Positions 1 through 9,252 are shown, counted from the first letter of the stretch. The stretch is DNA of 64,000 nucleotides from Sphingomonadaceae bacterium (GCA_019239915.1 JAFAZF010000058.1:62001-126000), one strand, 5' to 3'. Notes: generated by a model not told the origin, from the sequence alone. Program-made: numbers and translations.

Positions 1-155
1 AACGTCGTCATGAGCTGGCCTTCGGGAGGAAGGAAATCGCCCTCCTTGAGTTCGCCCCTAATTATCCGCCTACGGATATGGTCGGCCACGATCTCCGCCG
101 TCTTGGGAACGCGGGCTAGGGGCACCTCGGCCTCGTCGCTGGATGAAGCCGTCAT
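1..155 (-). CDS. GntR-family transcriptional regulator (N-terminal fragment, cut by window edge)
   Basis: The reverse strand opens at an ATG at 153-155, preceded by CGGAG, and reads about 51 codons to the window edge without a stop. The peptide starts MTASSSDEAEVPLARVPKTA and continues into the first helices of a GntR winged helix-turn-helix (VADHIRRRIIRGELKEGDFL, then LPPEGQL). The spacing 'I..G.L..GD.LP.E..L' is characteristic of the FadR/FCD branch, which usually senses an organic acid or acyl-CoA. The C-terminal effector domain is outside the window. It is divergent from the acyl-CoA ligase at 465 and could control it, but that is inferred from position only. Confidence 0.75.
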   Translation of the reverse strand, partial: MTASSSDEAEVPLARVPKTAEIVADHIRRRIIRGELKEGDFLPPEGQLMTT

Positions 156-464
156 GCCGCTCCGAGTTAGGCTCAGTTCTTCATTCACTTCGGCTCGTTC
201 TCCAGCCGCCCCGACCGCCAACGTGCGCACGATCGGTTGAACCAGTTGGATATATATCTCAACCAGCACCTATCGGTCGGACTAGATGGTGACAAGGAGT
301 TCGTGGGCCCGCGCTGATTCGCACGCCTGACGTCTCTTGATCGGCGGAGAGATTGCCTATGCTGTTCCACCGGGCTGGTCGATCAAAGCCACATGATGCC
401 GAAGAGTCGCGAACGGACTAGAAGACGTCGCTGGCACCTGTTTCCATGATCGATCGGAGAGACC
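156..464. other. Divergent intergenic region, no gene seen
   Basis: About 309 bases separate the GntR-type gene (leftward) from the acyl-CoA ligase (rightward). I see no convincing coding frame. There is an AT-rich stretch TATATATC near 251-258, and a segment GACTAGATGGTGAC near 280 that loosely resembles the candidate operator motif found elsewhere in the cluster. Promoters for both flanking genes are presumably here, but I cannot place -35/-10 boxes with confidence. Confidence 0.5.
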
Positions 465-2015
465 ATGCACCCTCGCTTCCATGCCGTGTCCGCCCCGGAC
501 CGGCCTGCTGCGATTGATGCGGAAACCGGCGAAAGCTGGAGCTATGCCGAGCTCGAGGCACGTGCAAACCGCGGCGCGCACCTGCTGCGCAGCCTCGGCC
601 TCCGCAACGGCGACACGATGGCGATCTGGCTTCCCAACATATTGGGCTATTTCGAGATTTACTGGGCTGCTCAGCGCGCGGGGCTCTATATTGTGCCGAT
701 TTCCACGCAGCTCACTGCCGAAGAAGCCGCCTATATTCTCAAAGACTCCGCGAGCCATGTGCTGGTAACGAACGCCACGATCGGTGCGGCCGAAGCACTG
801 CTCGTCGACGTCTTGCCAGAGCATGTTTCCAAGGTACTTAGCTACGGAACTGCCATGAAAGGTGTCCCACGCTGGGAACTGCTTGTCGCCGCATTTCCCG
901 ATACTCCGATCGCCGACGAGCAGGCGGGGTACCATATGGTCTATTCCTCTGGGACGACAGGGCGACCGAAAGGCGTCCATCTCGCGCTTTCCGGCGGCCC
1001 TGCGACCGAGCCGCACCAGCTCGCCGAACGACTTGAAGAACAATATCATCTTGGGCCGGAAAGCGTGATGCTGTCCCCCGCTCCCATCTATCACACCGCG
1101 CCGTTGGCCTATTCTACGATGGCACAGCGGCTCGGAACAACGGTCGTCATCCTGCGCAAATTCGATCCTGAGGCTGCTCTCGCCGCAATCGAGCGCTACC
1201 GCGTCACCTTTACGCAGATGGTACCCACGATGTTCATTCGGCTGCTTCGCCTGCCGGAGGAGGTTCGCAGGCGATACGACCTCTCCTCGCTTCGTTCGCT
1301 CGTCCACGCGGCGGCACCCTGCCCCATCGAGATCAAGCGACAGATGCTCGAGTGGCTCGGGCCCATCATCTATGAATATTATGGCGGCTCCGAGGGTGCG
1401 GGCTCGACCTTCATCACCCCACAGGAGTGGCTGGAAAAGCCTGGTTCGGTCGGGCGCGCGGCCTGGGGTGTGATTCACGTCTGCGATGAGGATGGCCGGG
1501 AGCTACCTGCGGGCCAGCCCGGCACCATATATTTCTCTGGTGGCTGGGACTTCCACTATCTGAACGATCCGGAGAAGACCCGCGACTCGCGTCATCCCGA
1601 ACACCCTGAGTGGTCAACGATCGGCGATGTCGGTTATGTCGACGGGGACGGTTATCTTTACCTTACCGATCGCAAGAGCTTCATGATCATCTCCGGTGGC
1701 GTGAACATCTATCCACAGGAAGTCGAGAACCTGCTCGCCACGCACCCGAAGGTGGCGGATGTCGCCGTGCTCGGCGTGCCTAGTGCCGAGATGGGGGAGG
1801 AAGTGAAGGCGGTCGTTCAGCCGCTCGATTGGAACGATGCCACCACCGCGTTCGCCGAGGAGCTGATCGCCTGGTGTCGGGCGCGCCTGTCGCCCATCAA
1901 ATGCCCTCGCTCGGTGGATTTCGAGCATCAGCTGCCGCGCCATGAGACGGGCAAGCTCTACAAGCGGCTGATCCGTGACCGATATTGGCAGGGCCACGAT
2001 AGGAGGGTGGCGTGA
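465..2015 (+). CDS. AMP-forming acyl-CoA synthetase (ligase 1)
   Basis: A 516-residue member of the adenylate-forming (ANL) superfamily, which activates a carboxylic acid through an acyl-AMP to its CoA thioester in the cytoplasm. The phosphate-binding loop YSSGTTGRPKG lies at residues 160-170, the YGGSEGAG adenine-binding segment at about 306-313, and the A8 hinge motif GDVGYVDGDGYLYLTDR near 388-404. The C-terminal domain ends with a GKLYK segment carrying the expected catalytic lysine. Length is normal for the family. The stop overlaps the GTG start of the next gene by four bases (GTGA), so the two are translationally coupled. It is less like the other two ligases of this window than those are to each other. 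The substrate cannot be read from the sequence. Confidence 0.9.
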   Translation: MHPRFHAVSAPDRPAAIDAETGESWSYAELEARANRGAHLLRSLGLRNGDTMAIWLPNILGYFEIYWAAQRAGLYIVPISTQLTAEEAAYILKDSASHVLVTNATIGAAEALLVDVLPEHVSKVLSYGTAMKGVPRWELLVAAFPDTPIADEQAGYHMVYSSGTTGRPKGVHLALSGGPATEPHQLAERLEEQYHLGPESVMLSPAPIYHTAPLAYSTMAQRLGTTVVILRKFDPEAALAAIERYRVTFTQMVPTMFIRLLRLPEEVRRRYDLSSLRSLVHAAAPCPIEIKRQMLEWLGPIIYEYYGGSEGAGSTFITPQEWLEKPGSVGRAAWGVIHVCDEDGRELPAGQPGTIYFSGGWDFHYLNDPEKTRDSRHPEHPEWSTIGDVGYVDGDGYLYLTDRKSFMIISGGVNIYPQEVENLLATHPKVADVAVLGVPSAEMGEEVKAVVQPLDWNDATTAFAEELIAWCRARLSPIKCPRSVDFEHQLPRHETGKLYKRLIRDRYWQGHDRRVA

Positions 2016-2887
2016 CCGACAACGGGATCACCGTTGTCGCGGAGGGGCTCGGCTTCCCCGAGGGACCAGTGGTGATGGCGGACGGCTCGGTGATCGTCGT
2101 CGAGATCTCCGGGCGGACCATCGCACGCTGCTGGGGCAGCGGCCGCGTGGAGCGCGTCGCGCAGTGCGGCGGCGGCCCCAACGGCGCTGCGATCGGGCCC
2201 GATGGGGCACTCTATGTCTGCAATAACGGCGGCTTGCCGATCGGCATCTTCGGCAACAAGGAAGCGCCTGAAAGCGGCCGTATCGAACGCGTGGATCTCA
2301 ATACTGGAAAGACTGAGCGTTTATACGATAGCTGCGGCGGCGTCCCGCTCAGCGCTCCCAATGATCTCGTCTTCGACGCTTCCGGCGGCTTCTGGTTCAC
2401 CGATCTCGGCAGGATAACCGACGGCGCGCATGAATTTGGCGGTCTCTATTACGCGCTGCCAGACGGAAAACGCATCACGCGCGTTCATCGCGGCGTCAGC
2501 TCCTATAACGGCGTCGGTCTCTCGCCAGACGGCGCCACCGTCTACGTCGCCGAAACTTTCAGCGCTCGGCTCTACGCGTATCAGGCAAAACCCGAGCCGC
2601 GCTACCAGCGCCGCCTCGTCGGCACCGCGCCAGGACTCGTCGAACTTGACAGCCTTGCGGTGACCGCCGCCGGCAATATCTGCGTCGCACAACTGCACGA
2701 GGGCGGCATCACTAGCTTTACGCCCGATGGCGTGACGCAGACGACCCCCACGCCCGATCCCTATACGACGAATATTGCGTTCGGTGGTGCAGACATGTGC
2801 ACTGCCTGGATCACGCTGTCCACGACCGGCAGACTGATCAAGCGGCAATGGGCCGAAGCTGGCCTCAAGCTGCATTTCAACGGTTGA
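2012..2887 (+). CDS. SMP-30/gluconolactonase-family beta-propeller hydrolase
   Basis: A 291-residue protein of the SMP-30/LRE family: six-bladed beta-propeller, metal-dependent lactonases. The N-terminal GLGFPEGPVVMADGS motif carries the glutamate that usually binds the metal. The signatures GPNGAAIGPDGALYVCNNGG, APNDLVFDASGGFWFTD and YNGVGLSPDG are the repeating blade motifs with conserved Asn/Asp metal ligands. The GTG start at 2012 follows AGGAGG at 2001-2006 and overlaps the ligase stop. Opening a lactone formed from a hydroxy acid is the likely role. Pairing with a ligase suggests that hydrolysis of a lactone supplies the free acid for CoA activation, which is inference. No signal peptide is evident, so it is probably cytoplasmic. 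Confidence 0.85.
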   Translation: MTDNGITVVAEGLGFPEGPVVMADGSVIVVEISGRTIARCWGSGRVERVAQCGGGPNGAAIGPDGALYVCNNGGLPIGIFGNKEAPESGRIERVDLNTGKTERLYDSCGGVPLSAPNDLVFDASGGFWFTDLGRITDGAHEFGGLYYALPDGKRITRVHRGVSSYNGVGLSPDGATVYVAETFSARLYAYQAKPEPRYQRRLVGTAPGLVELDSLAVTAAGNICVAQLHEGGITSFTPDGVTQTTPTPDPYTTNIAFGGADMCTAWITLSTTGRLIKRQWAEAGLKLHFNG

Positions 2888-3115
2888 TGCCGCTTGGGCG
2901 AGTCGTTCGGATGTAAATATTGTCGCCGCGGCGCCTTCTCGCGAGCGGCGCGAAATTAAGATAGGAATGTTCTCTGTTCTCCGCCGACACAGGAAGAACA
3001 CGCTACATCAGCACCGTGCGCCCTACCAAGAAGCGGCTTCGCGTGTGATGCCATAGTCGCACTTACGAGAGTGCCATTCTCTCACTTCAGTGGTGTGGTC
3101 GTCCGGTTCTGCGTG

Positions 3116-3745
3116 TTACCCAGCCAAGGTTATCCTTACCCCCTGTAGTATGATCTCGACGATTTTGCGAACAAAGTCGTCGGACTCTTCGAAAACGCGT
3201 TCGCGCAGATCGCTTGGCGTAGAAACGACGTGGTTGATAACGCCGCCGATAAGCAAATCCACGATCAGGCCCGGTTTCGCCGCTGGCGGCAGGTCCCCGC
3301 GCACAATGGCGCGGCTGACGATGCCGCGTCCCTCGCGCACCATGAGCGCCCGATAAGGTTCGGCGAACGCCCGAACCTCGTGGAACCGTCGAGCGTCGGC
3401 CCGCAACTGCAGGGCAACCTCTCCATAGGTCCCCGCAAACGTTTCGAAGGTCCTTGATGCCAGCGCGAGAAAGTCCTGACGGATGTCGCCTGTATCGATG
3501 TCGGCCACCCAGTTCCATCGGCAGCGAAGCGCACTTTCGAGGAGCGCCTCGCGGGACTTCCACCGCCGATAGAGCGCATCCTTGCTGACTTTCGCCTCAC
3601 GCGAGACCGCATCCAAATTGAAGCCGAGCCAGCCCGCCCGCCCATAGAGCGACAATGTGGCGTCGAACACGCGCTCCTCGATCGAGGGGTCGCGTGGCCG
3701 CCCCCGAGAAGCCCGGTCCTCGGCCTCGATCTTCCCGCTAGGCAC
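3116..3745 (-). CDS. TetR-family transcriptional regulator (TetR 1)
   Basis: A 209-residue TetR-type repressor. The N-terminal helix-turn-helix covers about residues 20-65: ERVFDATLSLYGRAGW, then FNLDAVSREAKVSKDALYRR, then W-K-S-R-E-A-L, the usual 'Y/LYRRW.SKEAL' pattern. The remainder is an all-helical ligand-binding and dimerisation domain. It is divergent from the acyl-CoA dehydrogenase operon starting at 3823. The 77-base gap contains a perfect inverted repeat, CCGACG-N5-CGTCGG (3771-3787), a good candidate for its operator. Its ligand is probably a pathway acid or CoA thioester, by analogy with FadR-like TetR proteins. Confidence 0.88.
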   Translation of the reverse strand: MPSGKIEAEDRASRGRPRDPSIEERVFDATLSLYGRAGWLGFNLDAVSREAKVSKDALYRRWKSREALLESALRCRWNWVADIDTGDIRQDFLALASRTFETFAGTYGEVALQLRADARRFHEVRAFAEPYRALMVREGRGIVSRAIVRGDLPPAAKPGLIVDLLIGGVINHVVSTPSDLRERVFEESDDFVRKIVEIILQGVRITLAG

Positions 3746-3770
3746 TTGCTTCGACGTCCCAGTCCATATA

Positions 3771-3787
3771 CCGACGGAGGTCGTCGG
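3771..3787. promoter_or_regulatory. Inverted repeat between TetR 1 and the acyl-CoA dehydrogenase operon
   Basis: CCGACG at 3771-3776 and CGTCGG at 3782-3787 form a perfect 6-bp inverted repeat with a 5-bp spacer. It lies 26 bases before the TetR start and 36 bases before the dehydrogenase start. Position and symmetry fit a TetR operator. The arms are short and the genome is GC-rich, so chance is not excluded. Confidence 0.4.
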
Positions 3788-3822
3788 ATTTACGATCCCG
3801 TGAATAGCAGAGGAAGTCGGAT

Positions 3823-4935
3823 ATGACGATGATCGAGGCCGAGGAACTCGGCGCGATCCGTGCTGGATTTGCGCGATTGCTCTCCGAGAAGTGCAGCGAG
3901 GCAGAGGTGCGCCGCGTAATGGCCACGGAATCAGGGCACGATCCCTCGTTGTGGAAGGCGATCGCCGAAATGGGGATTACGGCGCTACTGGTGCCCGAAG
4001 AGCATGGCGGGATCGGCGCCGGTCCGGTCGAGATGGAGTCCGTGATGGAAGAGGCGGGGGCGGCGCTCCTCGCCGGCCCCCTGATTTCGAGTGCAGTCCT
4101 CGCGACGGGACTGCTCTCTGCTTCCAGCGATGCCGACGTGAAGGAGAGGATCCTGCCGGCGATCGCCTCCGGCGAGACGATCGCCTCGGTAGCACTCACC
4201 GGCGATGAGGGGCTCTGGACGCCCGAGGGTGTGGAGGTGACGGCTGCTCGGCAGGGAAACGGCTGGAGCTTGAACGGCATTGCTTCCTTCGTGTTGTCCG
4301 CCAACGTCGCGGATCTGCTGCTGGTGGTCGCCAGAACGTCCGAAGGTGTCGGCTGCTTCGAGGTGGCGCCGGGCGTGAAAGGCGTGCAGTTGCAGCCGCT
4401 CGAGACGTGGGATCGCACGCTCCGCTTCTCACGTATCGCCTTCAACGGTGCGGAAGGGCGCGCGATCGGCGGCATCGATGAGCAGGTGGTGGAGCATGCG
4501 CTCGACCTCGCGCGCGTGGCTCTAGCTGGAGAGCAAGCCGGGGCGAGCCGGCGGATCTTCGACATCACGATAGACTATCTTAAAACCCGCGTGCAGTTCG
4601 GCCGTCCGATCGGCGGCTTCCAGGCCCTGAAACACATGGCTGCCGACCTGCTTATCGAGGTGGAGTCGGCCACATCGGCGGCGCGAGCGGCCGCGCAGGC
4701 GTTGGCATCGAACGCGCCGGACAAGGATGTGCTGATCAACCTCGCCGCGTTCGCCTGCGCCGACGCTTTCGGCCAAGTAGCGGCGACCGCGATCCAGATG
4801 CACGGCGGCATCGCCTTCACCTGGGAGCATCCAGCGCATCTATATCTGCGTCGTGCGCGCGCCGACGCGCAACTCTTCGGGCAATCGGATATGTATCGCG
4901 AGCGCTATGTCGCGGCGATGGAGAAAGCGGCATGA
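3823..4935 (+). CDS. Acyl-CoA dehydrogenase, short-type subunit (pair 1)
   Basis: A 370-residue acyl-CoA dehydrogenase-fold protein. It keeps the C-terminal half signature R256-VQF-GRPIGGF-Q267, which contacts FAD across the subunit interface, and MHGGIAFTWEH (327-336) with a glutamate at 335. It lacks the middle-domain motif SEPxxGSDxxxxxT. The next gene has that motif and lacks this one. Complementary loss of this kind is known for the heteromeric alpha2beta2 dehydrogenases of steroid catabolism (ChsE1/ChsE2, ChsE4/ChsE5), so the two probably form one enzyme introducing an alpha-beta double bond in an acyl-CoA. It is the first gene of an operon through 10773 and overlaps the next gene by ATGA. 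Confidence 0.9.
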   Translation: MTMIEAEELGAIRAGFARLLSEKCSEAEVRRVMATESGHDPSLWKAIAEMGITALLVPEEHGGIGAGPVEMESVMEEAGAALLAGPLISSAVLATGLLSASSDADVKERILPAIASGETIASVALTGDEGLWTPEGVEVTAARQGNGWSLNGIASFVLSANVADLLLVVARTSEGVGCFEVAPGVKGVQLQPLETWDRTLRFSRIAFNGAEGRAIGGIDEQVVEHALDLARVALAGEQAGASRRIFDITIDYLKTRVQFGRPIGGFQALKHMAADLLIEVESATSAARAAAQALASNAPDKDVLINLAAFACADAFGQVAATAIQMHGGIAFTWEHPAHLYLRRARADAQLFGQSDMYRERYVAAMEKAA

Positions 4936-6119
4936 CCGACAGCGTGGACGAGATCCGCAAAGAGGTTCGCGATTGGCTGGCGGAGCATTGGGACGCCGAG
5001 ACCGGCAAGGGGAGATCCGCCGGCTCTGTGCGCGATTGGCTCGACCATGTAATCGCGGCGGGCTGGGCTGCGCCGAGTTGGCCTGCCGCTTATTGGGGCC
5101 GCGGCCTCGGCAAGGAAGAGACAAGCGCGGTCATTAACGAATTCCGCAAGGTGGGCGCACCAGGCGCCGGGCAGGATCGGGGCAACATCCCCGCCAACAG
5201 CATCATGCAGTTCGGTAGCGAAGCGCTGAAACGGCGGATGATCCCGGAATTCCTTCGCGGCGCGCAGGTTTGCCTCCTCTACTCGGAGCCGGGCGCCGGG
5301 TCCGACCTTGCTGCGGTGCAAACGCGTGCTGACCGGAAGGGCGATGTTTATGTGGTGACAGGGCAGAAGGTCTGGACCTCCGGCGCGCACAAGGCGGACT
5401 ACGGCCTGCTGCTCGCCCGGACCGACTGGGACGCGCCCAAACATGACGGCCTGAGCTTTTTCATCATCCCGATTCGGCAGGCGGGGATCGAGATTCGCCC
5501 TATCAACCAGATCACCGGCGACAGTCATTTCAACGAAGTGTTCCTGGATAATGCCGAGGTCGCCGCGGACAACCGCGTCGGCGAGGAAGGTCAGGGTTGG
5601 AAGGTGATGCAAACGGCGCTCGCGGTCGAACGCCTGATCATGGGCGAAGGCGCGGGCGAACGCCGCCAGGGCTCGATGAAGGATAATGTCGTCAGCCTGA
5701 TCGACATCGCGCGCGAAACGCGCAAGATCGGCGACCCAGTGCTGCGCCAGGAGATCGCGCAGGCGATGGCCTATCGGCAGCTCAACGCGCTCAACATCAT
5801 CCGGTCCAAGCAGGAGATGGCGCAAGGGTCGTCCTCGCCGATCATGTCGCTTGGCAAGCTGGCGATGAGCCGCATCCTTCACGGCGACGCCGCCGTGATG
5901 ACGAAGCTGCTCGGCGCCGCCTCGATGCTAGACGCCGATGCCAATCCGCGCGCGGCCGACGTGAACTACCGCACCGCGAACGCCTTCATGACTTCGATCG
6001 GCGGCGGCACCGACCAGATTCAGCGCAACATCATCAGCGAGCGGGTGCTCGGCCTGCCCCGTGAGACGGAGGCGGATCGCACCATCCCCTTCCGCGAATC
6101 CCGCGCGGTCAAAGGTTGA
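4932..6119 (+). CDS. Acyl-CoA dehydrogenase, long-type subunit (pair 1)
   Basis: A 395-residue acyl-CoA dehydrogenase. It carries the flavin/substrate motif SEPGAGSD (118-125) with T131 and the GQKVWTS strand (144-150), both typical of the middle beta-domain. Where medium-chain dehydrogenases have the catalytic YEGT glutamate, this protein reads SIGGGTDQIQRN, so that base is missing here. The R..F....Q FAD-interface signature is also absent. Both gaps are filled by the partner encoded immediately upstream, with which it overlaps by four bases. FAD-dependent, cytoplasmic. The electron acceptor is presumably ETF, which is not encoded in this window. Confidence 0.9.
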   Translation: MTDSVDEIRKEVRDWLAEHWDAETGKGRSAGSVRDWLDHVIAAGWAAPSWPAAYWGRGLGKEETSAVINEFRKVGAPGAGQDRGNIPANSIMQFGSEALKRRMIPEFLRGAQVCLLYSEPGAGSDLAAVQTRADRKGDVYVVTGQKVWTSGAHKADYGLLLARTDWDAPKHDGLSFFIIPIRQAGIEIRPINQITGDSHFNEVFLDNAEVAADNRVGEEGQGWKVMQTALAVERLIMGEGAGERRQGSMKDNVVSLIDIARETRKIGDPVLRQEIAQAMAYRQLNALNIIRSKQEMAQGSSSPIMSLGKLAMSRILHGDAAVMTKLLGAASMLDADANPRAADVNYRTANAFMTSIGGGTDQIQRNIISERVLGLPRETEADRTIPFRESRAVKG

Positions 6120-6180
6120 CTCGCAGGTCGTTCCGAGTTCCCGGGACGGTCAGCCACCCCGTTCAGTGGAGTCCGACATC

Positions 6181-8445
6181 ATGACCGACCGGCCGCTGAA
6201 GGGCGTGCGCGTGCTCGATCTCGCCATCGGACCGATGGCGGCGATCGCGCGCCACTATGCCGAACTGGGCGCCGACGTCATCCGCATCGAACCTGCGGGC
6301 GGCGCGCATGATCGAGTTCAGGGACGGATAGTGGATGGAGTCAGCCTTGATTTCGTGGCCGTCAATCTCGGAAAGCGGGCCGCCACGGCCGATCGGCTGG
6401 ACGCGCTCGCGGTGGATGCCGACATCCTTATCGCGCCGCGAGGTACGATAGCGGTCGAGCGTCTCCAGGCGAACAATCCGGCGCTCGTGGTGCTTTCGGT
6501 ATCCGACTTCGGAGACACTGGTCGCTTTGCCGACTGGGCCGGTTCTGACCCGGTCTATCACGCGCTATCGGGTGAGCTCTCCCGTTCCGGCATCCCTGGG
6601 CGCGAGCCGTTGCTGCCGCCAGGCAACTTGGCGATCGTCTGCGCTTCCGTACAAGCCGCCTACATGACACTGGTCGCCTATTGGCAGGCTCTCAAAACCC
6701 GCCGGGGCGATCATCTCGACTTCTCCGTGCTCGACGGGGCGGCGCAGGCGCTCGATCCCGGCTACGGTATTGCCGGCAGCGCCACTGCGGGCGTTCCCGC
6801 GAGCGAGCTGCCGCGCGGCCGCCCCGAGGCGCGTTTCCAATATCCCATCCTGCCGTGCAAGGATGGCTTTGTGCGACTGTGCGTGCTGGCGCCCCGGCAG
6901 TGGCAGGGCATGTTCGAATGGATGGGACAACCGGAGGAGTTCGCCGATCCTGCCTTCCAGACGCTTCAGGTCCGTTTCGCATCCTCGACATTGCTGCCGG
7001 CGATTACCCGGCTGTTCGCAGACAAGACCCGCCGCCAGATTGAGGACGAGGGCGAGCGCTTCGGGGTCCCAGCCGCCGCCGTGCTCGATCTAGACGAGGC
7101 TCTTACGACCGAACAGATCCAGGCACGGCGGGCCTTCGCACCGGTCGAGATCGCGCCGGGCCTCACTGCACCGTTTCCCGATGGCATGCTCGAGATCGAT
7201 GGGACCCGCATGGGGATCGCCGGCCCCGCACCCGGCCTGCCGGAGCCGATTGACTGGCATTCCCGCGATCCCGTGCCGGCACCCGAGACGCAGGGCGAGC
7301 GCCCGTTTGACGGCCTCAAGGTGCTCGATTTTGGCGTGATCGTGGTGGGCGCCGAGGGTGGCCGCCTGCTCGGTGACCAGGGCGCGGATGTCGTCAAGGT
7401 GGAAAGCTCGGCTTTTCCCGACGGCAGCCGCCAGAACCGCTGGTCCGATCTGCTCTCGCCCGCCTTCGCGACAGGTCATCGCAACAAGCGTAGCCTCGGC
7501 CTCAACTTGCGCGATCCGAAGGGCAAGGAGTTGTTGCTCGATCTTGTCCGGCAGACGGACGTGCTGCTGTCCAACTTCAAGGGCGGGACGCTGGAGTCGC
7601 TGGGCCTCGACTATCAATCGCTCAAGGCGATCAACCCGGCCATCATTGTGACCGACAGTTCGGCCTTCGGCCCGACCGGACCCTGGTCGCGCCGCATGGG
7701 CTACGGGCCACTGGTGCGGGCATCGGCGGGGCTCACCACGCAATGGCGCTATCCCGGCGAGCCGGACAGCTTCTCCGATGCGCTCACGGTCTATCCGGAT
7801 CATGTCGCCGGCCGCATCGGCGCGATCGGCGTCATCGCGTTGCTGATCCGCCGGCTGCGCACCGGGAGCGGCGGCCAAGTCAGCGTTAGCCAGGCCGAGG
7901 TGATGCTGAGCCAGATGGCGCCGCGCATTGCCGCCGACGCGCTGGCGCGGGCCGGTCATGCCGTTTCTGCGGAAAAGGAGGAATCCGCCGTCTATCGCTG
8001 CGCCGGGGATGACGAATGGTGCGTCGTCACGATCCGCGACCAGGCCGACGAGCAAGCGGTAATGGGGGTAACCCAGGGCATGCCGCTTTCAGACTGGCTG
8101 GCAACGCAGGCGTCGCGCGACGGCATGGAGGCGCTGCAGGCTGCCGGCGTTCCCGCAGGGGCGATGCTGCGCGTGTCCGAGCTTCCCAGCTATGACTATT
8201 ACGTCGAACGGGACTTCTTCCGCGAGACGCGCCATCCTCACATGGCGAAGCCGTTCATAGTTGAGGCCGCGCCGATCCGGTCCGAGCGGCTGCCCAATCC
8301 GCCGGCCGGGCCGGCGCCCTTGCTCGGCGAGCACAGCGTGGAGTTGATCCGGGACCGGCTGGGCCTGCCCGAGGCGGCGATCGAGGCGCTGATCGAAGCC
8401 GGTGTTATCGAGCAGTTCCGGATGCAGGAGACGAGGGCGGCATGA
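6181..8445 (+). CDS. Tandem CaiB/BaiF (family III) CoA-transferase, two fused domains
   Basis: About 754 residues, twice the normal family length. Both halves begin with the family's opening motif: GVRVLDLAIGPMA at about 8-20 and GLKVLDFGVIVVGAEGGRLL at about 378-397, each followed by GADV(I/V)(R/K)(I/V)E. The catalytic-aspartate segment in half 1 reads FSVLDGAAQ (D185). The equivalent in half 2 reads VSVSQAEVM (E573), so the halves are not equivalent. Family III enzymes move CoA between acids, or racemise 2-methylacyl-CoA in the AMACR branch. I chose the ATG at 6181 because GTGGAG lies just before it and homology begins there; the frame is open further upstream. The stop overlaps the next start (ATGA). 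Confidence 0.88.
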   Translation: MTDRPLKGVRVLDLAIGPMAAIARHYAELGADVIRIEPAGGAHDRVQGRIVDGVSLDFVAVNLGKRAATADRLDALAVDADILIAPRGTIAVERLQANNPALVVLSVSDFGDTGRFADWAGSDPVYHALSGELSRSGIPGREPLLPPGNLAIVCASVQAAYMTLVAYWQALKTRRGDHLDFSVLDGAAQALDPGYGIAGSATAGVPASELPRGRPEARFQYPILPCKDGFVRLCVLAPRQWQGMFEWMGQPEEFADPAFQTLQVRFASSTLLPAITRLFADKTRRQIEDEGERFGVPAAAVLDLDEALTTEQIQARRAFAPVEIAPGLTAPFPDGMLEIDGTRMGIAGPAPGLPEPIDWHSRDPVPAPETQGERPFDGLKVLDFGVIVVGAEGGRLLGDQGADVVKVESSAFPDGSRQNRWSDLLSPAFATGHRNKRSLGLNLRDPKGKELLLDLVRQTDVLLSNFKGGTLESLGLDYQSLKAINPAIIVTDSSAFGPTGPWSRRMGYGPLVRASAGLTTQWRYPGEPDSFSDALTVYPDHVAGRIGAIGVIALLIRRLRTGSGGQVSVSQAEVMLSQMAPRIAADALARAGHAVSAEKEESAVYRCAGDDEWCVVTIRDQADEQAVMGVTQGMPLSDWLATQASRDGMEALQAAGVPAGAMLRVSELPSYDYYVERDFFRETRHPHMAKPFIVEAAPIRSERLPNPPAGPAPLLGEHSVELIRDRLGLPEAAIEALIEAGVIEQFRMQETRAA

Positions 8446-9251
8446 GCGAGACATCAAGCGACCAGCCGGCGGCGCTGGTGGAGCGTCGCGGCCACGTGAT
8501 GATCGTGACGCTGAATCGCCCGAAAGCGCGCAACGCCGTCAATCGGGCGCTCTGGGTCGACGTGGGCAAGGCGTTGGCGGAGGCGGAGCGCGACCTCGAG
8601 GTGCGGGTTGTGATCATCACCGGCGCGGGCGACCAGAGCTTCTGCGCGGGCGCTGATCTGAAAGCCCTGTCGCGCGGAGAGACGATCGCGCCCGAGGACG
8701 CTGAGCAGCAGGCCTGGGGCTTTGCCGGCATCGTCTCGCACGCGATCTCGAAGCCGCTGATCGCGGCAGTCAATGGCACTGCGCTCGGTGGCGGCACCGA
8801 GATTGCGCTTGCCTGCGATCTTGCGGTCGCTGCCGACAGTGCGAGCTTCGGGCTGCCCGAGGTCAAGCGCGGCATCGTCGCCGGCGCGGGCGGCGCGTTC
8901 CGCATCGTGCAGCAATTGCCGAAGAAGATCGCGATGGAGATGCTGTTGACCGGCGATCCGATCGACGCCGCCCGCGCGCTCGAGCTGGGCCTCGTCAACG
9001 CCGTCGTGCCGCGTAGCGAACTGATCGACGCGGCGCTGGCTCTGGCCGAACGGATCGCCGTCAACGCACCGGTATCGGTGCAGGCGAGCAAGCGCATCGC
9101 GCTTGGCATTGCGAACGGGAAGATCGCGGCGGACGAACCGCTCTGGGCGCGCTCGCACAGCGAGGGCAAGGTCGTGATGCGTTCGGAGGACGCAAAGGAA
9201 GGCCCGCGCGCTTTTGCCGAGAAGCGCAAGCCTGTCTGGAAGGGACGCTGA
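8442..9251 (+). CDS. Enoyl-CoA hydratase/isomerase (crotonase family)
   Basis: A 269-residue crotonase. The oxyanion-hole segments are SFCAGADLKAL and NGTALGGGTEIALACD. The sequence FGLPEVKRGIVAGAGG holds a glutamate where classical hydratases place a catalytic residue. The length fits a stand-alone enoyl-CoA hydratase that adds water across the double bond made by the preceding dehydrogenase pair. It overlaps the CoA-transferase gene by ATGA and is followed one base later by the thiolase-like gene. Its C-terminal end (DAKEGPRAFAEKRKPVWKGR) closely matches that of the second hydratase at 46147, so the two are paralogues. Hydration is the best guess; an isomerase role cannot be excluded. Confidence 0.9.
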   Translation: MSETSSDQPAALVERRGHVMIVTLNRPKARNAVNRALWVDVGKALAEAERDLEVRVVIITGAGDQSFCAGADLKALSRGETIAPEDAEQQAWGFAGIVSHAISKPLIAAVNGTALGGGTEIALACDLAVAADSASFGLPEVKRGIVAGAGGAFRIVQQLPKKIAMEMLLTGDPIDAARALELGLVNAVVPRSELIDAALALAERIAVNAPVSVQASKRIALGIANGKIAADEPLWARSHSEGKVVMRSEDAKEGPRAFAEKRKPVWKGR

Positions 9252-9252
9252 G

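Noticed and set aside
357-1478. Long open frame on the reverse strand over ligase 1 (373 codons)
   Set aside because: It is a shadow of the ligase reading frame in GC-rich DNA: no domain motif, Arg/Gly/His-rich, and no ribosome-binding site.
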